From positions 1 through 42,021 of the forward strand of contig JAJOIF010000003.1 of the NCBI GenBank assembly GCA_021209525.1: a DNA stretch of 42,021 nucleotides, written 5' to 3'. Below the pieces are notes generated by a model. That model was not told the origin of the DNA and did not search any database. It was given only the letters and a program-made list of their open reading frames with translations. Shown here piece after piece: positions 15,901 through 23,168 of this stretch (position 1 is the stretch's first letter; each line of letters opens with the position of its first letter). Source of the stretch: Minisyncoccota bacterium (GTDB lineage: Bacteria > Patescibacteriota > Minisyncoccia > Phycocordibacterales > UBA1006). Position numbers and translations under genes: made by a program.

Positions 15901-17165
15901 ATTTGCCACGTACAAGTACCTCCACTATTTACATTACAAAATGGACCTAGGTCTCCGGTGAAAGCCCCATTAAAACCAAAATTGGCGCGCTGTTCAGACG
16001 CCCAGCCGCTATTTTGTGTTTGCATAGGAAAGGTTGTTTCTACTACAGAAATAATTCCTGCGGGCACGTTTATATTCATGCTGTGCTGGCAAGATGAACT
16101 TGAACCAGTTGTGGGTCCAACATTTAAATTACCTGCCACCGAATTAAAAACAACAGGGTCAATTACAATAGGATACACCCTATTATCACTTAACAACCAA
16201 TCAACATCGACCACAACACTTAAAGCAACAATACCATTAAGTATTTGATAGCTATAAGCGCCAGTAATTATACTTTGCTCGGCCCTGTCTTTGTGGTTAT
16301 CGTAATAGACGGGTGTTTCAAAGACTCCTTTTTTGTTACCTTTGTTATCTAAGAGTATCAACTCACCAGACCATCCTAGAGGTGTTTCAATCCCTGTTCC
16401 TGTAACTATTGTCCAACCTTGAGGTAGTACAATGTGTTCTGTAAACAAAATTGATACTGGTTGATTTGAGTCAAAGACAGGCTTTTGTTTGATCACATAG
16501 TCAGTTTCAATGTCATAAATACCAAGCGTTTGTTTTCTGTCTATGGTATTCCATGTATCGCGCCAGATAACATCACGACCTTGATGTTCAATGTTTTGTG
16601 CATTCCCATTCAAAGTGCGTGTAATCATCCGCTGATCGTCTATATAAGACATTGAAAAAATTGGTAAAAAGGTGATGCTTCCACCAGAGTTATCAAAACT
16701 AAAAACACTTTCTGATGTTTGAGTATTTACAAACACCGGCATGTCAGTTTTCTTGATACCAATTTTGTGGTCACCTAAATGAACAACTTTTTCTGAGTAG
16801 GTCACCCAGTCACCAATTTCATTTGTGAAGTGAATTGGTAGATAGCTTTGCACAAGACCATGAGCACCATCGGGATTTATAAAATGCTTGGTATAAGCAT
16901 CTCTTTTTCCTATGATTTCACGGCCACCGTAAGAGGTAGTAAACAAACCTGCTTCGCGGTCGCTTTTTTCAAAACGATCATTTTCAATTAAAATTGATTT
17001 AGTTGAAAATTCCGCAGGAAGTTTTTCTTGTTGCGCAAATACGCTTGAAAGAGTAAAGCCCATCATAATAATCATTATGATGGCTGTAGAAAGGGTGCGG
17101 CCCATAGGGGTCGCATGTCTCGAGTTCTGATTTAACCAACCAGAAAAGGGGTACATGTTTTTCAT
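12963..17165 (-). CDS. Giant secreted surface protein with Gly-rich domain and type IX-like C-terminal sorting domain
   Basis: 1400 aa. The N terminus has a signal peptide (LSTAIIMIIMMGFTLSSVFA, then QQEKL; the Met at residue 21 is an alternative start). Residues to about 500 are beta-rich with no family recognised. About 505-705 is extremely Gly-rich (EVWGAGGGGGG, GGGGNGG, GGGGGAGN). About 710-1120 contains Ig-like segments opening with C-x-G motifs (TTICLGNAITVSASGG, SSICVGTPTNIS, MVCIGNSIP). About 1218-1300 is a fibronectin-like module (LLSFTATAIDN..., EINNEGFNIERSLDGTTFE, YYYRLKQIDYDG). The last 85 residues (RPNPAQDKLYIDI, VTIYIYDITGAVV, GVYFVRLVYADG) look like the Bacteroidetes Por/type IX C-terminal sorting domain. 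That export machinery spans an outer membrane, which CPR cells lack, so horizontal acquisition from Bacteroidetes is likely. Confidence 0.85.
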   Translation of the reverse strand: MKNMYPFSGWLNQNSRHATPMGRTLSTAIIMIIMMGFTLSSVFAQQEKLPAEFSTKSILIENDRFEKSDREAGLFTTSYGGREIIGKRDAYTKHFINPDGAHGLVQSYLPIHFTNEIGDWVTYSEKVVHLGDHKIGIKKTDMPVFVNTQTSESVFSFDNSGGSITFLPIFSMSYIDDQRMITRTLNGNAQNIEHQGRDVIWRDTWNTIDRKQTLGIYDIETDYVIKQKPVFDSNQPVSILFTEHIVLPQGWTIVTGTGIETPLGWSGELILLDNKGNKKGVFETPVYYDNHKDRAEQSIITGAYSYQILNGIVALSVVVDVDWLLSDNRVYPIVIDPVVFNSVAGNLNVGPTTGSSSSCQHSMNINVPAGIISVVETTFPMQTQNSGWASEQRANFGFNGAFTGDLGPFCNVNSGGTCTWQILGYPYIVHAGGNISAVLQPWRTWASSAATDICNQHNQRILSSWFVYVGYAVQAGNEITYDWIGNIEQAYRIPAGYCQAKIEVWGAGGGGGGVFSGFLGSSVRAGGGGGGAYAETTISVAQNDELIILVGGGGNGGVSDQDGFDGSQSYVIRNSTTLASAGGGQGGRFRRGNNNNGTKNGTGATTGVNKLFNGGNGGPNNQSHGSGGGGGAGNAANGGNGSATAAGLGGNTGGGNGGAHQESNANGNAGFTPGGGGGGAKNCGDCGSRNGGRGGDGLVKITLIPNPADGSLSPVSPTTICLGNAITVSASGGVGNPRYWIESPIGAGWNIAQNQASNAASNGYTFTPTTPGVYRIHARWQTDCGFCWDIPGHDWNTNNMCPNFAFVDFVVQSIENNPGALSVPSSICVGTPTNISNVTPASTGTPASSGPNYYFYYRGGPSNIGWVMYDGPTSNTSSPLPSAVINTPGQWFVARNSEFGCSGQANNASTVNIPILVLDNNTVSGPSSMPMVCIGNSIPHVTHTTTGATGIGSATGLPSGVTASWNQDVITLSGTPTQAGTFHYSIPLTGGCGSVQATGTLTVLGSSTHAYLVDNTTATAAVEQCEESGWTYYTVPGKPDEFIFGIYKNGNIFDASVQIVDEPNNNFYESSVSGVRGTWLMGRYWNVTTSNIVSMSNDMCIRFFISVNEIEAARSAAENFTGLPGSSMTPLTFFKAPSAFDPTMMVDGNFTFTPSTVRTIGNADPTGINAGNNNEPDGYLNGVAYYDVCNIASFSGGGAGFSINDGSPALLPVALLSFTATAIDNTYIRLDWKTATEINNEGFNIERSLDGTTFETIGWLSGAGNSTQMQTYRHDDYEVSSGIYYYRLKQIDYDGAFEYSPITSARLMRTQDIPVTSTRIRPNPAQDKLYIDIKTSQETEVTIYIYDITGAVVREIPRTEIINESTTFYVGTRHLFSGVYFVRLVYADGTSTIHRLVIAQ

Positions 17166-17387
17166 TTTCTATGTTTTTTGTTTTGTTAAAGATATATGTC
17201 CACTGTATAATATAACAGAATTACCCAAAGAGTCAATGACTTCTCATGCATACCCACAACAAAAACACTTGTGTCATACAATGAATTACCTCCAGGTAGG
17301 TCATCATCTAACTGACAGAGTGCGTCGGAGTATCAAAAAAAAAATGAAAGAAAAGTCTCGGTAATTCAAAAAAGAGAGAGTGAAGCC

Positions 17388-18059
17388 TTATGTCTTTTCA
17401 AAATAACTCATTGTTTGTTCTTTGAATCCATAGAGCGCAATGAGGAGTCCTGTTATTTCCATGAGCTCTTCTACAGATGATGCAATAATAAATCCTGCAT
17501 GATGAATACCATAGATGTCATAAAAATACGCACCAATCATTTCAACGCCAAGTGCGCCTGTAACAAAAACGAGTGCTCCAGCAAAGAGATATTTGCCATA
17601 TGATAATTTCCACAAAAAGGGAATAAAATAGAGCGACATTGCACCAACAATAATGCCGTAGGGAATAATCCATGCAAATGCCAAGAATCCACCTGTGCCG
17701 AGGAGGTTTTGTGTATGCCAAGTGAGTTGCTCATGTACTTGTCCTAATTCATCAAGTCCCAAAAAGAGGAGAAGTAGTCCCAAAAATACCCATGGCCATG
17801 AGCGCATACCGCGTTCTTGGTGATATCCTGCAATCACAAATGCCGCAATACCCATTAACAAAAATATGAGTACTGAAAAATAGGTAGGCACATTTGCTTC
17901 GCGCCCGACATCAAAGAATTGAAAAATCCAGCGATTTTGAAAAAATGGTGACCGTAATGCAATGAGCTGAAAAATAATATAAATACCTATAATACTAGCA
18001 CCAAAGTATGCAATAGCGCGATATGTTATGTCGATGTATTTTTTCCAAAATGTATTCAT
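17388..18059 (-). CDS. Multi-pass membrane protein, unknown
   Basis: 223 aa begun at the ATG at 18059 (MNTFWKKYIDITYR), 7 bases behind TATAGT (18067-18072); the longer frame would contain its own promoter. Six to seven membrane helices. Conserved-looking polar motifs LGLDELGQVHEQLTWH (about 95-112) and ASSVEELMEITGLL (near 200) put acidic residues and His within helices, as in membrane-bound hydrolases or ion-binding proteins, but I cannot name a family. It lies in a quiet region; 17166-17387 upstream of the giant protein gene holds only a weak 28-codon frame that I do not call. Confidence 0.7.
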   Translation of the reverse strand: MNTFWKKYIDITYRAIAYFGASIIGIYIIFQLIALRSPFFQNRWIFQFFDVGREANVPTYFSVLIFLLMGIAAFVIAGYHQERGMRSWPWVFLGLLLLFLGLDELGQVHEQLTWHTQNLLGTGGFLAFAWIIPYGIIVGAMSLYFIPFLWKLSYGKYLFAGALVFVTGALGVEMIGAYFYDIYGIHHAGFIIASSVEELMEITGLLIALYGFKEQTMSYFEKT

Positions 18060-18116
18060 GCAGGGAACTATAGCATACAATGAGGGAAAATGCATGAGGG
18101 GGTATGATTACCTGCA

Positions 18117-18361
18117 TTAATGTATTTTGAGCATTAAATGTCTTTTTAAAAAAGCTCTACCAGAGCCGGTTTTGAGATATTTTTCTAGGGCGAATCCGGT
18201 ATATTTGCTTTTTGTGGCTATATAAAATTCAAGAGAAATAGGGCGGTGATTCTTTGTGTGAGAAATATGACCTTTCTATGTCGTAGTATTCGTTTATAAA
18301 GATTTTTTGTGCAGCCACTATAAGACATATGTGCGCTTTTTAAATAATATACATAGTACAT
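18117..18361 (-). pseudogene. GIY-YIG endonuclease-like gene broken by a frameshift
   Basis: From the ATG at 18361 the first frame reads MYYVYYLKSAHMSYSGCTKN then LYKRILRHR, the start of a small GIY-YIG domain (UPF0213-like). In another frame the next part continues as GHISHTKNHRPISLEF, then FALEKYLKTGSGRAFLKRHL to a stop at 18117, the usual C-terminal half of the same family. One missing A in the AGAAAG run at about 18267 would join the frames. It is therefore either a real one-base deletion or a sequencing or assembly error. GIY-YIG proteins nick or cut DNA; these small stand-alone ones are of unknown role and are often spread by transfer. Confidence 0.75.
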
Positions 18362-18485
18362 ATATAGAGCATACGTACACTGTTTCAAATATATATAAAA
18401 TCTGCTTCGCATGTGATTATAGTAACTCTATCACTGCTTCTGCGAACCCCTTTTGACGGGGCTACATAACCTCATACAGAAAATT

Positions 18486-18518
18486 AAAAACAAAACTCGC
18501 CCTGTTTGACGGGGCGAG
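18486..18518 (-). terminator. tRNA-Ser terminator
   Basis: Minus-strand CTCGCCC-n9-GGGCGAG followed by TTTTGTTTTT. A second small hairpin (CCCC/GGGG around 18446-18461) lies further downstream. Unlike four other tRNAs here, no copy of the tRNA tail follows. Confidence 0.8.
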
Positions 18519-18524
18519 CGAAGG

Positions 18525-18609
18525 CGGAGGGAGTGGGATTTGAACCCACGGTACGTTGCCGTACTCCGGTTTTCAAGACCGGTGCGATCAACCACTCTGC
18601 CATCCCTCC
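18525..18609 (-). tRNA. tRNA-Ser (anticodon UGA)
   Basis: 85 bases with acceptor stem GGAGGGA/TCCCTCC, anticodon loop CTTGAAA (anticodon TGA), the long variable arm typical of Ser (TACGGCAACGTA), T-loop TTCAAAT and discriminator G. No full CCA is encoded. Confidence 0.95.
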
Positions 18610-18710
18610 ATATCTATGAAATTGTATGATGTACTATATATGATTTTATAAAATTTGCAATATGCAACAATTACTTTACAATTGAGCCATACTTTTGCAA
18701 ATATATCATT

Positions 18711-19493
18711 ATGAATCAATCATCAAAAAAATTTTATGCCCTTATTACTGATTGTGCAGACAGTAATGCACGCGCTCGCCAAGAATTATATACATATGCA
18801 CTTTTTCCAGAAGCCTCTTTAACATTTACCGAAGTCTATACAGTTCCTGCACTTGCCGGAAATATTATTGATCTCATCTCTGTTGCAGAGCATGCGGGAG
18901 CATCAGGATATGTGCTCGGTAATCGTGCGCCACGCGAACATATCCAAAACAAATACCCCAATGGTGCGCCATTTGTATATGCACACTATCGTGACATACT
19001 CTTGGTGGTGACATATTCTGCGCAATTGCACGGCATATTGAAACACTTTTTGAATATTGATGCATGGTATGAACCAACACCAGACATGCTCGCAGATATT
19101 CTCGCCACCTATGCCGTAGATCCTACAACACAATTCCGCAGTCTCTACTATGCGCCATGTGTCATGCACTATGTTGCGACACATGCTCATATAACAGGAA
19201 ATGTTTTTGAGAGTGAAGAACTGGCACCTCATCATCCGTGGCTCGTATGGCACAAAGACAATTTTGGTAATCTCAAAACATTTGCAACGCGCGCTGATTA
19301 TGAAGCCGCGCCGCTCTCTATCAATGGTGCGCGCGTGCCTTTTGTAGAGCGACTCAAGGACGCACCTGATAATCATTTAGTGGTCATCGAAGGAAGTTCT
19401 GGATTTGAGGGCAAGAAATTTCTCGAAGTGGTTGTCCAAGGGGGTAGCGCTGCTACGCGTCTCGGCAAAGACATTGGTGATATATTAGAATAA
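18711..19493 (+). CDS. SAM hydroxide adenosyltransferase (DUF62)-like protein
   Basis: 260 aa. The N-terminal ALITDCADSNARARQELYTY recalls the Asp-containing opening motif (LTDFG.D) of the SAM hydrolase/chlorinase/fluorinase family. The C-terminal region GARVPFVERLKDAP, then VVIEGSSGFEGKKFLEVVVQ and GGSAATRLGKDIGDIL, matches that family's C-terminal barrel pattern. Such enzymes split S-adenosylmethionine with water into adenosine and methionine. The middle is diverged, so the assignment rests on the two ends. It lies alone between tRNA-Ser and the convergent mscL. Confidence 0.7.
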   Translation: MNQSSKKFYALITDCADSNARARQELYTYALFPEASLTFTEVYTVPALAGNIIDLISVAEHAGASGYVLGNRAPREHIQNKYPNGAPFVYAHYRDILLVVTYSAQLHGILKHFLNIDAWYEPTPDMLADILATYAVDPTTQFRSLYYAPCVMHYVATHAHITGNVFESEELAPHHPWLVWHKDNFGNLKTFATRADYEAAPLSINGARVPFVERLKDAPDNHLVVIEGSSGFEGKKFLEVVVQGGSAATRLGKDIGDILE

Positions 19494-19551
19494 GTCAGTG
19501 GCTATATTCTTTTCAATGCCTAACGAAAGGCGTCTGAATATTGCAAGAATT

Positions 19552-19581
19552 AAAAAATCCCCATACGTTATGGGGATTTTT
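19552..19581. terminator. Bidirectional terminator
   Basis: AAAAATCCCCATA-cgt-TATGGGGATTTTT lies between the convergent 18711-19493 gene and mscL. Confidence 0.9.
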
Positions 19582-19590
19582 GAGCGTGTA

Positions 19591-20028
19591 TTATTTTTTG
19601 AGCGCATCACGGATTTCCATGAGCACATCAATTTCAGAAGGACCTTTTGGTTTTTCTTCTTGTTTTGCTTCTTCGGCGCGCTTGAGTGTATTAATACCCT
19701 TGATCACCAAAAAGAGCACCCATGCAACAAGTAAAAAGGCAATCGCCGCATTAATGAATAGTCCATATGCAAAGACGGCTTCTCCTGCAGCCCGCGCCGC
19801 AGCAACGCTTGTGAATACTTCGTCACTCTTTTGCCCAATGACAAAAAAGAGATTACTAAAGTCAGGAATACGAAATACTCCGGAGATAATAGGCATAACA
19901 ATATCGTCCACAATTGACTTGACGAGTGTACCAAAGGCAGCACCAATCATAATACCGACAGCCATATCAACCATATTGCCTTTGACGGCAAAGCTTTTAA
20001 ATTCATCGAGAAGTTTGATTTTTTTCAT
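19591..20028 (-). CDS. mscL: Large-conductance mechanosensitive channel MscL
   Basis: 145 aa, the standard length. It begins LLDEFKSFAVKGNMVDMAVG, then IMIGAAFGTLVKSIVDDIVMP, which is the N-terminal amphipathic helix and the Gly/Ala-packed TM1 pore. A periplasmic loop and TM2 (LFINAAIAFLLVAWVLFLVIK) follow, then a charged C-terminal helical bundle. The homopentamer opens under membrane tension to release solutes during osmotic downshock. A TATAAT lies 11 bases before the ATG. It is monocistronic. Confidence 0.97.
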   Translation of the reverse strand: MKKIKLLDEFKSFAVKGNMVDMAVGIMIGAAFGTLVKSIVDDIVMPIISGVFRIPDFSNLFFVIGQKSDEVFTSVAAARAAGEAVFAYGLFINAAIAFLLVAWVLFLVIKGINTLKRAEEAKQEEKPKGPSEIDVLMEIRDALKK

Positions 20029-20111
20029 ACAAGATAATGATTATATATACACGCTCTCGGTGTATAGGGTAAGTATATCACGACGCGCGCAAAGTATGCT
20101 ATACTTGCCCT

Positions 20112-20546
20112 ATGCCATATCTCGGTATTGATTTTGGGACAAAACGCATTGGTCTTGCTATTGCAGATCGCGCGGTGGGTATTGCTTTTCCACTCACGGT
20201 ACTTGCTATGTCACCATCCCTTATCCAAGAGATACAGGACATCGTCACTGATCGCGCTATTGAAAAAATTATTTTGGGCGATACAAAAAATATGTATGGC
20301 AAAGACAATGCGGTGACGGCAGCGCTCCATACATTCAAAACAAAACTAGAGCAGAGTATTGCCATTCCTGTGATAATGCAAGGTGAGCAACTCACTTCAC
20401 ACGAAGCATCACGTCTCGGAGGATTTGGTGGTTTTGAAAAACGACATCAAGCGAATCAACGAGGACGCGAAAAAAAGACAGGGGATATTGATGCTTCGGC
20501 CGCAGCGCTCATTTTGCAACGATATCTTGACACTCATTATTCGTAA
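20112..20546 (+). CDS. ruvX: Holliday-junction resolvase-like RNase RuvX (YqgF)
   Basis: 144 aa with the RNase H-like opening motif YLGIDFGTKRIGLAIAD (catalytic Asp7), then EKIILGDTKNMYG, then the late motif TGDIDASAAALILQRYLD with a catalytic Asp. The family is involved in pre-16S rRNA 5'-end processing and was proposed as a junction resolvase. The ATG at 20112 is 6 bases after TATACT (20100-20105), so the mRNA is leaderless. It heads a plus-strand group with the tRNA-binding gene at 20564 and the YqaA-like gene at 21035. Confidence 0.95.
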   Translation: MPYLGIDFGTKRIGLAIADRAVGIAFPLTVLAMSPSLIQEIQDIVTDRAIEKIILGDTKNMYGKDNAVTAALHTFKTKLEQSIAIPVIMQGEQLTSHEASRLGGFGGFEKRHQANQRGREKKTGDIDASAAALILQRYLDTHYS

Positions 20547-20563
20547 TCATTATTTTATTTTTT

Positions 20564-21031
20564 ATGAAACCATATATTACATACGATGAATTTAAAAAAT
20601 TAGACATGCGCATTGGGACTATTCGTTTTCTTGAGCCAGTAGAAGGCGCAGACAAGCTCTTGCGTTGTGAAATTGATTTTGGTCCAGTAATAGGTGATTC
20701 AGGAGCAGAACAAATAACCGCAGAAGAAATTGAGTCAGGTGACGAATCAGCAGAGGTGGTACATGAGGTGGTCGCAGATGACAAAGCTCCCTTTGGCAAG
20801 GAAGCATATCGCGGGCGTGATGTGCGTCAAATTGTTTCTGGTATTCGCGAATTTTTTCCAGACTATGAACAACTCATTGGCAAGCAAGTGCTCTATATTG
20901 TAAATCTTGAACCACGTACTATTCGAGGCATTGAAAGTCACGGTATGCTTATGGCTGTAGATGGTATGGACGGCGCTCCGGTCTTTTTGACACCAGAAGT
21001 TCCTGTCGAAGCAGGAAGTAGTGTTCGCTAA
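20564..21031 (+). CDS. tRNA-binding OB-fold protein (CsaA / MetRS C-terminal-like) with acidic insert
   Basis: 155 aa. The OB fold starts FKKLDMRIGTIRFLEPVEGADKLLRCEID, the hallmark of the tRNA-binding domain of MetRS C termini, CsaA and Arc1/Trbp111, and resumes at RQIVSGIREFF, GKQVLYIVNLEPRTIRGIES, HGMLMAV. Between them is an insert of about 35 residues rich in Glu and Asp (about residues 45-85), unusual for this module. As a free protein it probably aids tRNA delivery or acts as a chaperone. It lies 17 bases after ruvX with no Shine-Dalgarno sequence. Confidence 0.88.
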   Translation: MKPYITYDEFKKLDMRIGTIRFLEPVEGADKLLRCEIDFGPVIGDSGAEQITAEEIESGDESAEVVHEVVADDKAPFGKEAYRGRDVRQIVSGIREFFPDYEQLIGKQVLYIVNLEPRTIRGIESHGMLMAVDGMDGAPVFLTPEVPVEAGSSVR

Positions 21032-21034
21032 TAT

Positions 21035-21637
21035 ATGTTTGCACGTATTCATCGCACACGCGAAGTGATTAAAAAATGGGTGGTGAGATTGGCGGATCAT
21101 CGCTATGCAGAATGGTTTTTGGGTATTTTTTCTTTTTTTGAATCGCTCGTATTACCAGTTCCTACAGATGTATTTTTAGCACCTATGATTGTGGTGCGTC
21201 CACGGGCATGGGTGCGCCTCGCACTCATTACCACTATTACTTCTGTGATTGGAGGCCTCGCTGCGTATGGTATTGGATTGTGGTTTTATGAAACCATAGG
21301 CGTCGTGATTATCGGTGAATATGGTATTGAAGAAAATTTTATTACTCTCAAAGCTCTCCTTGATAGAAATTCATTTACTGCAATTATTATTGCCGCGATT
21401 ACCATTATTCCTTACAGTGCAGTCGCGCTCATCGCAGGACTGCTCAGCATGAATGTGTGGGTATTTATTATTGCATCAATTATTGGACGAGGACTTCGGT
21501 ATTTTGTTGAAGGGTATGTTGTCTCTCGCGTGGGTCGTCCAGCGGTGATGCTTATGTATCGTTTTTGGAATTGGTTTGTAGTGGGTGGAGGTATTGTGTT
21601 CGCACTCTTTGTTGCGTATATGTTGTGGCTTGCCTAA
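21035..21637 (+). CDS. YqaA/DedA-family membrane protein
   Basis: 200 aa. The DedA/VTT-like core is visible: FLGIFSFFESLVLPVPTDVFLAPM, then ALITTITSVIGGLAAYGIGLWFYE, then IIAAITIIPYSAVALIAGLLSMNVWVF and GRGLRYFVEGYVVSR, with four to five membrane helices. Relatives are proposed lipid or undecaprenyl-phosphate flippases or scramblases. The YqaA branch is shorter than classical DedA. It starts 3 bases after the stop of the tRNA-binding gene and is translated as part of that operon. Confidence 0.85.
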   Translation: MFARIHRTREVIKKWVVRLADHRYAEWFLGIFSFFESLVLPVPTDVFLAPMIVVRPRAWVRLALITTITSVIGGLAAYGIGLWFYETIGVVIIGEYGIEENFITLKALLDRNSFTAIIIAAITIIPYSAVALIAGLLSMNVWVFIIASIIGRGLRYFVEGYVVSRVGRPAVMLMYRFWNWFVVGGGIVFALFVAYMLWLA

Positions 21638-21674
21638 TATTTCTTTTTCACTATTCTTGGCGTATACTACAGAT

Positions 21675-22775
21675 ATGAAAACTCCGCGCATCATCACCAA
21701 GATTCGTAATTTTTTGTCCGGCACACGCCGTGTCACAGGAATGCATATTACGGATGAAGTTATTCGTTTTGCCTCTTTTGATGTGTCGCGTACGCGTGTC
21801 ACTCTCTATGCATATGGAGAACATTTTTTGTCTGGCGATGTTATTGTGCATGGCAAGATTGTACATCCTGCTCGTCTTATTCATGCATTGCAGACATTGC
21901 GTACTGCATATGATTTTGAAGAAGTACACATTGTCCTTCCCGAAGATCACTCACATATTTTCTACACCACTTTTCCTTACCAAGAAGGAATGGCGACATC
22001 TCTTGAAGTTGCTATCAAAGATCACATTGATGCCTATTTAGAATTTCACGAAAAAGATTTTTCTGGAGATTTTGTGTGTCATGGAGATATTATTGGCATG
22101 CATAATGATACATATGAACTTCAGGTGACGGTAACACCGCGCTCTTTGGTATCAGCATATGAGCATGTATTTTCAAGCGCAGGTTATCAGATTGCTTCTG
22201 CTGAAATTGGTGCGCATATGCTCAGCCGTGCATGTGTTGCAAGTGATGCGGGGGAGAGCTGTGTCTTGGTTGATTTTGGTAAAGAAAAAACACATATTGC
22301 GCTGGTTCATGAGCAGCGTATTTTGGAACACGAATATATTCGTTTGGGCGAAGACGCTATGATCCAAGAGATTACTGATTTCTTGAATACCACCGAGGGC
22401 GAAGCGCGCAAGGTGCATCAGCGCTATGGATTATTGCGTACGCATCGTGAACCAGAATTGCTGGCACGTCTTGCTCAAAAGATTTCACCGCTGCGCACCA
22501 TTATTGATCATATGTATATTAGGTGGCACACACGAGATACCAAAAACAAACGACAACAAGATCCCATTACAAAAATTGTCCTTACCGGAGAAGGCGCTCA
22601 TGTCAAAGGTTTTGCAGACCATCTGGCTGTTGTGTCGCGCATTCCTGTTGAGTACGCAGAGGTGTGGCGACCATTCAAAAAATATGCAGAGTATGTACCC
22701 GAGATTCCATACGAAGAATCTCATCGTTATGCGCATGTCATTGCTGCAATAGGTAAAGATGTAGATACGATATAG
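21675..22775 (+). CDS. pilM: PilM-like actin-fold ATPase of type IV pilus assembly
   Basis: 366 aa from the ATG at 21675, 6 bases after TATACT (21663-21668); the open frame upstream lacks a promoter. The actin-like fold shows in MHITDEVIRFASFDV, the central CVLVDFGKEKTHIALVH (phosphate 1-like loop), LGEDAMIQEITDFL and IVLTGEGAHVKGFADHLA (adenosine-binding Gly motif). PilM sits on the inner membrane and links PilN to the pilus motors. Type IV pili are among the few surface organelles common in CPR. No pilN or pilO adjoins it, so the pilus genes must be elsewhere. Confidence 0.85.
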   Translation: MKTPRIITKIRNFLSGTRRVTGMHITDEVIRFASFDVSRTRVTLYAYGEHFLSGDVIVHGKIVHPARLIHALQTLRTAYDFEEVHIVLPEDHSHIFYTTFPYQEGMATSLEVAIKDHIDAYLEFHEKDFSGDFVCHGDIIGMHNDTYELQVTVTPRSLVSAYEHVFSSAGYQIASAEIGAHMLSRACVASDAGESCVLVDFGKEKTHIALVHEQRILEHEYIRLGEDAMIQEITDFLNTTEGEARKVHQRYGLLRTHREPELLARLAQKISPLRTIIDHMYIRWHTRDTKNKRQQDPITKIVLTGEGAHVKGFADHLAVVSRIPVEYAEVWRPFKKYAEYVPEIPYEESHRYAHVIAAIGKDVDTI

Positions 22776-22776
22776 T

Positions 22777-22803
22777 AAACCCCTGAACAGTGTTCAGGGG
22801 TTT
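22777..22803. terminator. Shared terminator of pilM and tRNA-Val
   Basis: AAACCCCTGAAC-agt-GTTCAGGGGTTT lies one base after the pilM stop on the plus strand and 5 bases after the tRNA-Val 3' end on the minus strand. One hairpin therefore serves both convergent genes. Confidence 0.9.
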
Positions 22804-22807
22804 TATG

Positions 22808-22880
22808 TGCGCGATGAGAGACTTGAACTCCCGACCTTCTCGGTGTAAACGAGCTGCTCTACCAACTGAGCTAATCGCGC
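22808..22880 (-). tRNA. tRNA-Val (anticodon UAC)
   Basis: Acceptor GCGCGAT/ATCGCGC, D-arm GCTCAGTTGGTAGAGC, anticodon loop TTTACAC (TAC), T-loop TTCAAGT, discriminator A, no encoded CCA. No tail copy follows; its terminator is shared with pilM. Confidence 0.96.
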
Positions 22881-22987
22881 AAGTGATATATACTGTATAC
22901 AAAATGAAGAAAAAAATCAAGGGGGGGGATACATAAAAACTTTTTAGGTTGAATAATAAGCTGGAGTATACTATTCTATATTCACAA

Positions 22988-23059
22988 CCTTCCGTAGTTC
23001 AATGGATAGAACAGGGGTCTTCTAAGCCCTTAATGTAGGTTCGATTCCTACCGGAAGGA
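22988..23059 (+). tRNA. tRNA-Arg (anticodon UCU)
   Basis: Acceptor CCTTCCG/CGGAAGG, anticodon loop CTTCTAA (TCT), T-loop TTCGATT, discriminator A followed by CT, so CCA is not encoded. A TATACT box lies about 12-18 bases upstream. Confidence 0.96.
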
Positions 23060-23071
23060 CTGATAATCTTA

Positions 23072-23100
23072 AAAACCAAAGTGTCTAACTTTGGTTTTTT
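23072..23100 (+). terminator. tRNA-Arg terminator
   Basis: AAAACCAAAG-n7-CTTTGGTTTT plus extra T. It forms the tip of a longer inverted repeat: ATAATC (23063-23068) and the tRNA tail before it are mirrored by GATTAT and the tail copy after it. Confidence 0.85.
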
Positions 23101-23106
23101 TGATTA

Positions 23107-23160
23107 TGTCCTGAAGTAGGAATCGAAGAAAGTGAGCAATGCCGCACGGAGCAGAGCACT
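23107..23160 (+). repeat. tRNA-tail-derived repeat element behind tRNA-Arg (short)
   Basis: TGTCCTGAAGTAGGAATCGAA (23107-23127, one base short of exact) is the reverse complement of the tRNA-Arg T-loop, T-stem and acceptor end, with GAA replacing the junction. The body GTGAGCAATGCCGCACGGAGC then matches the element behind tRNA-Lys (positions 1-121, opposite strand). It stops at the end of the minus-strand gene at 23169 and lacks the distal half and the closing direct tail copy. Confidence 0.75.
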
Positions 23161-23168
23161 TATCCATT

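Noticed and set aside
17281-17364. 28-codon open frame MNYLQVGHHLTDRV...
   Set aside because: Too short, no convincing promoter or terminator, A-run at its end; left uncalled.
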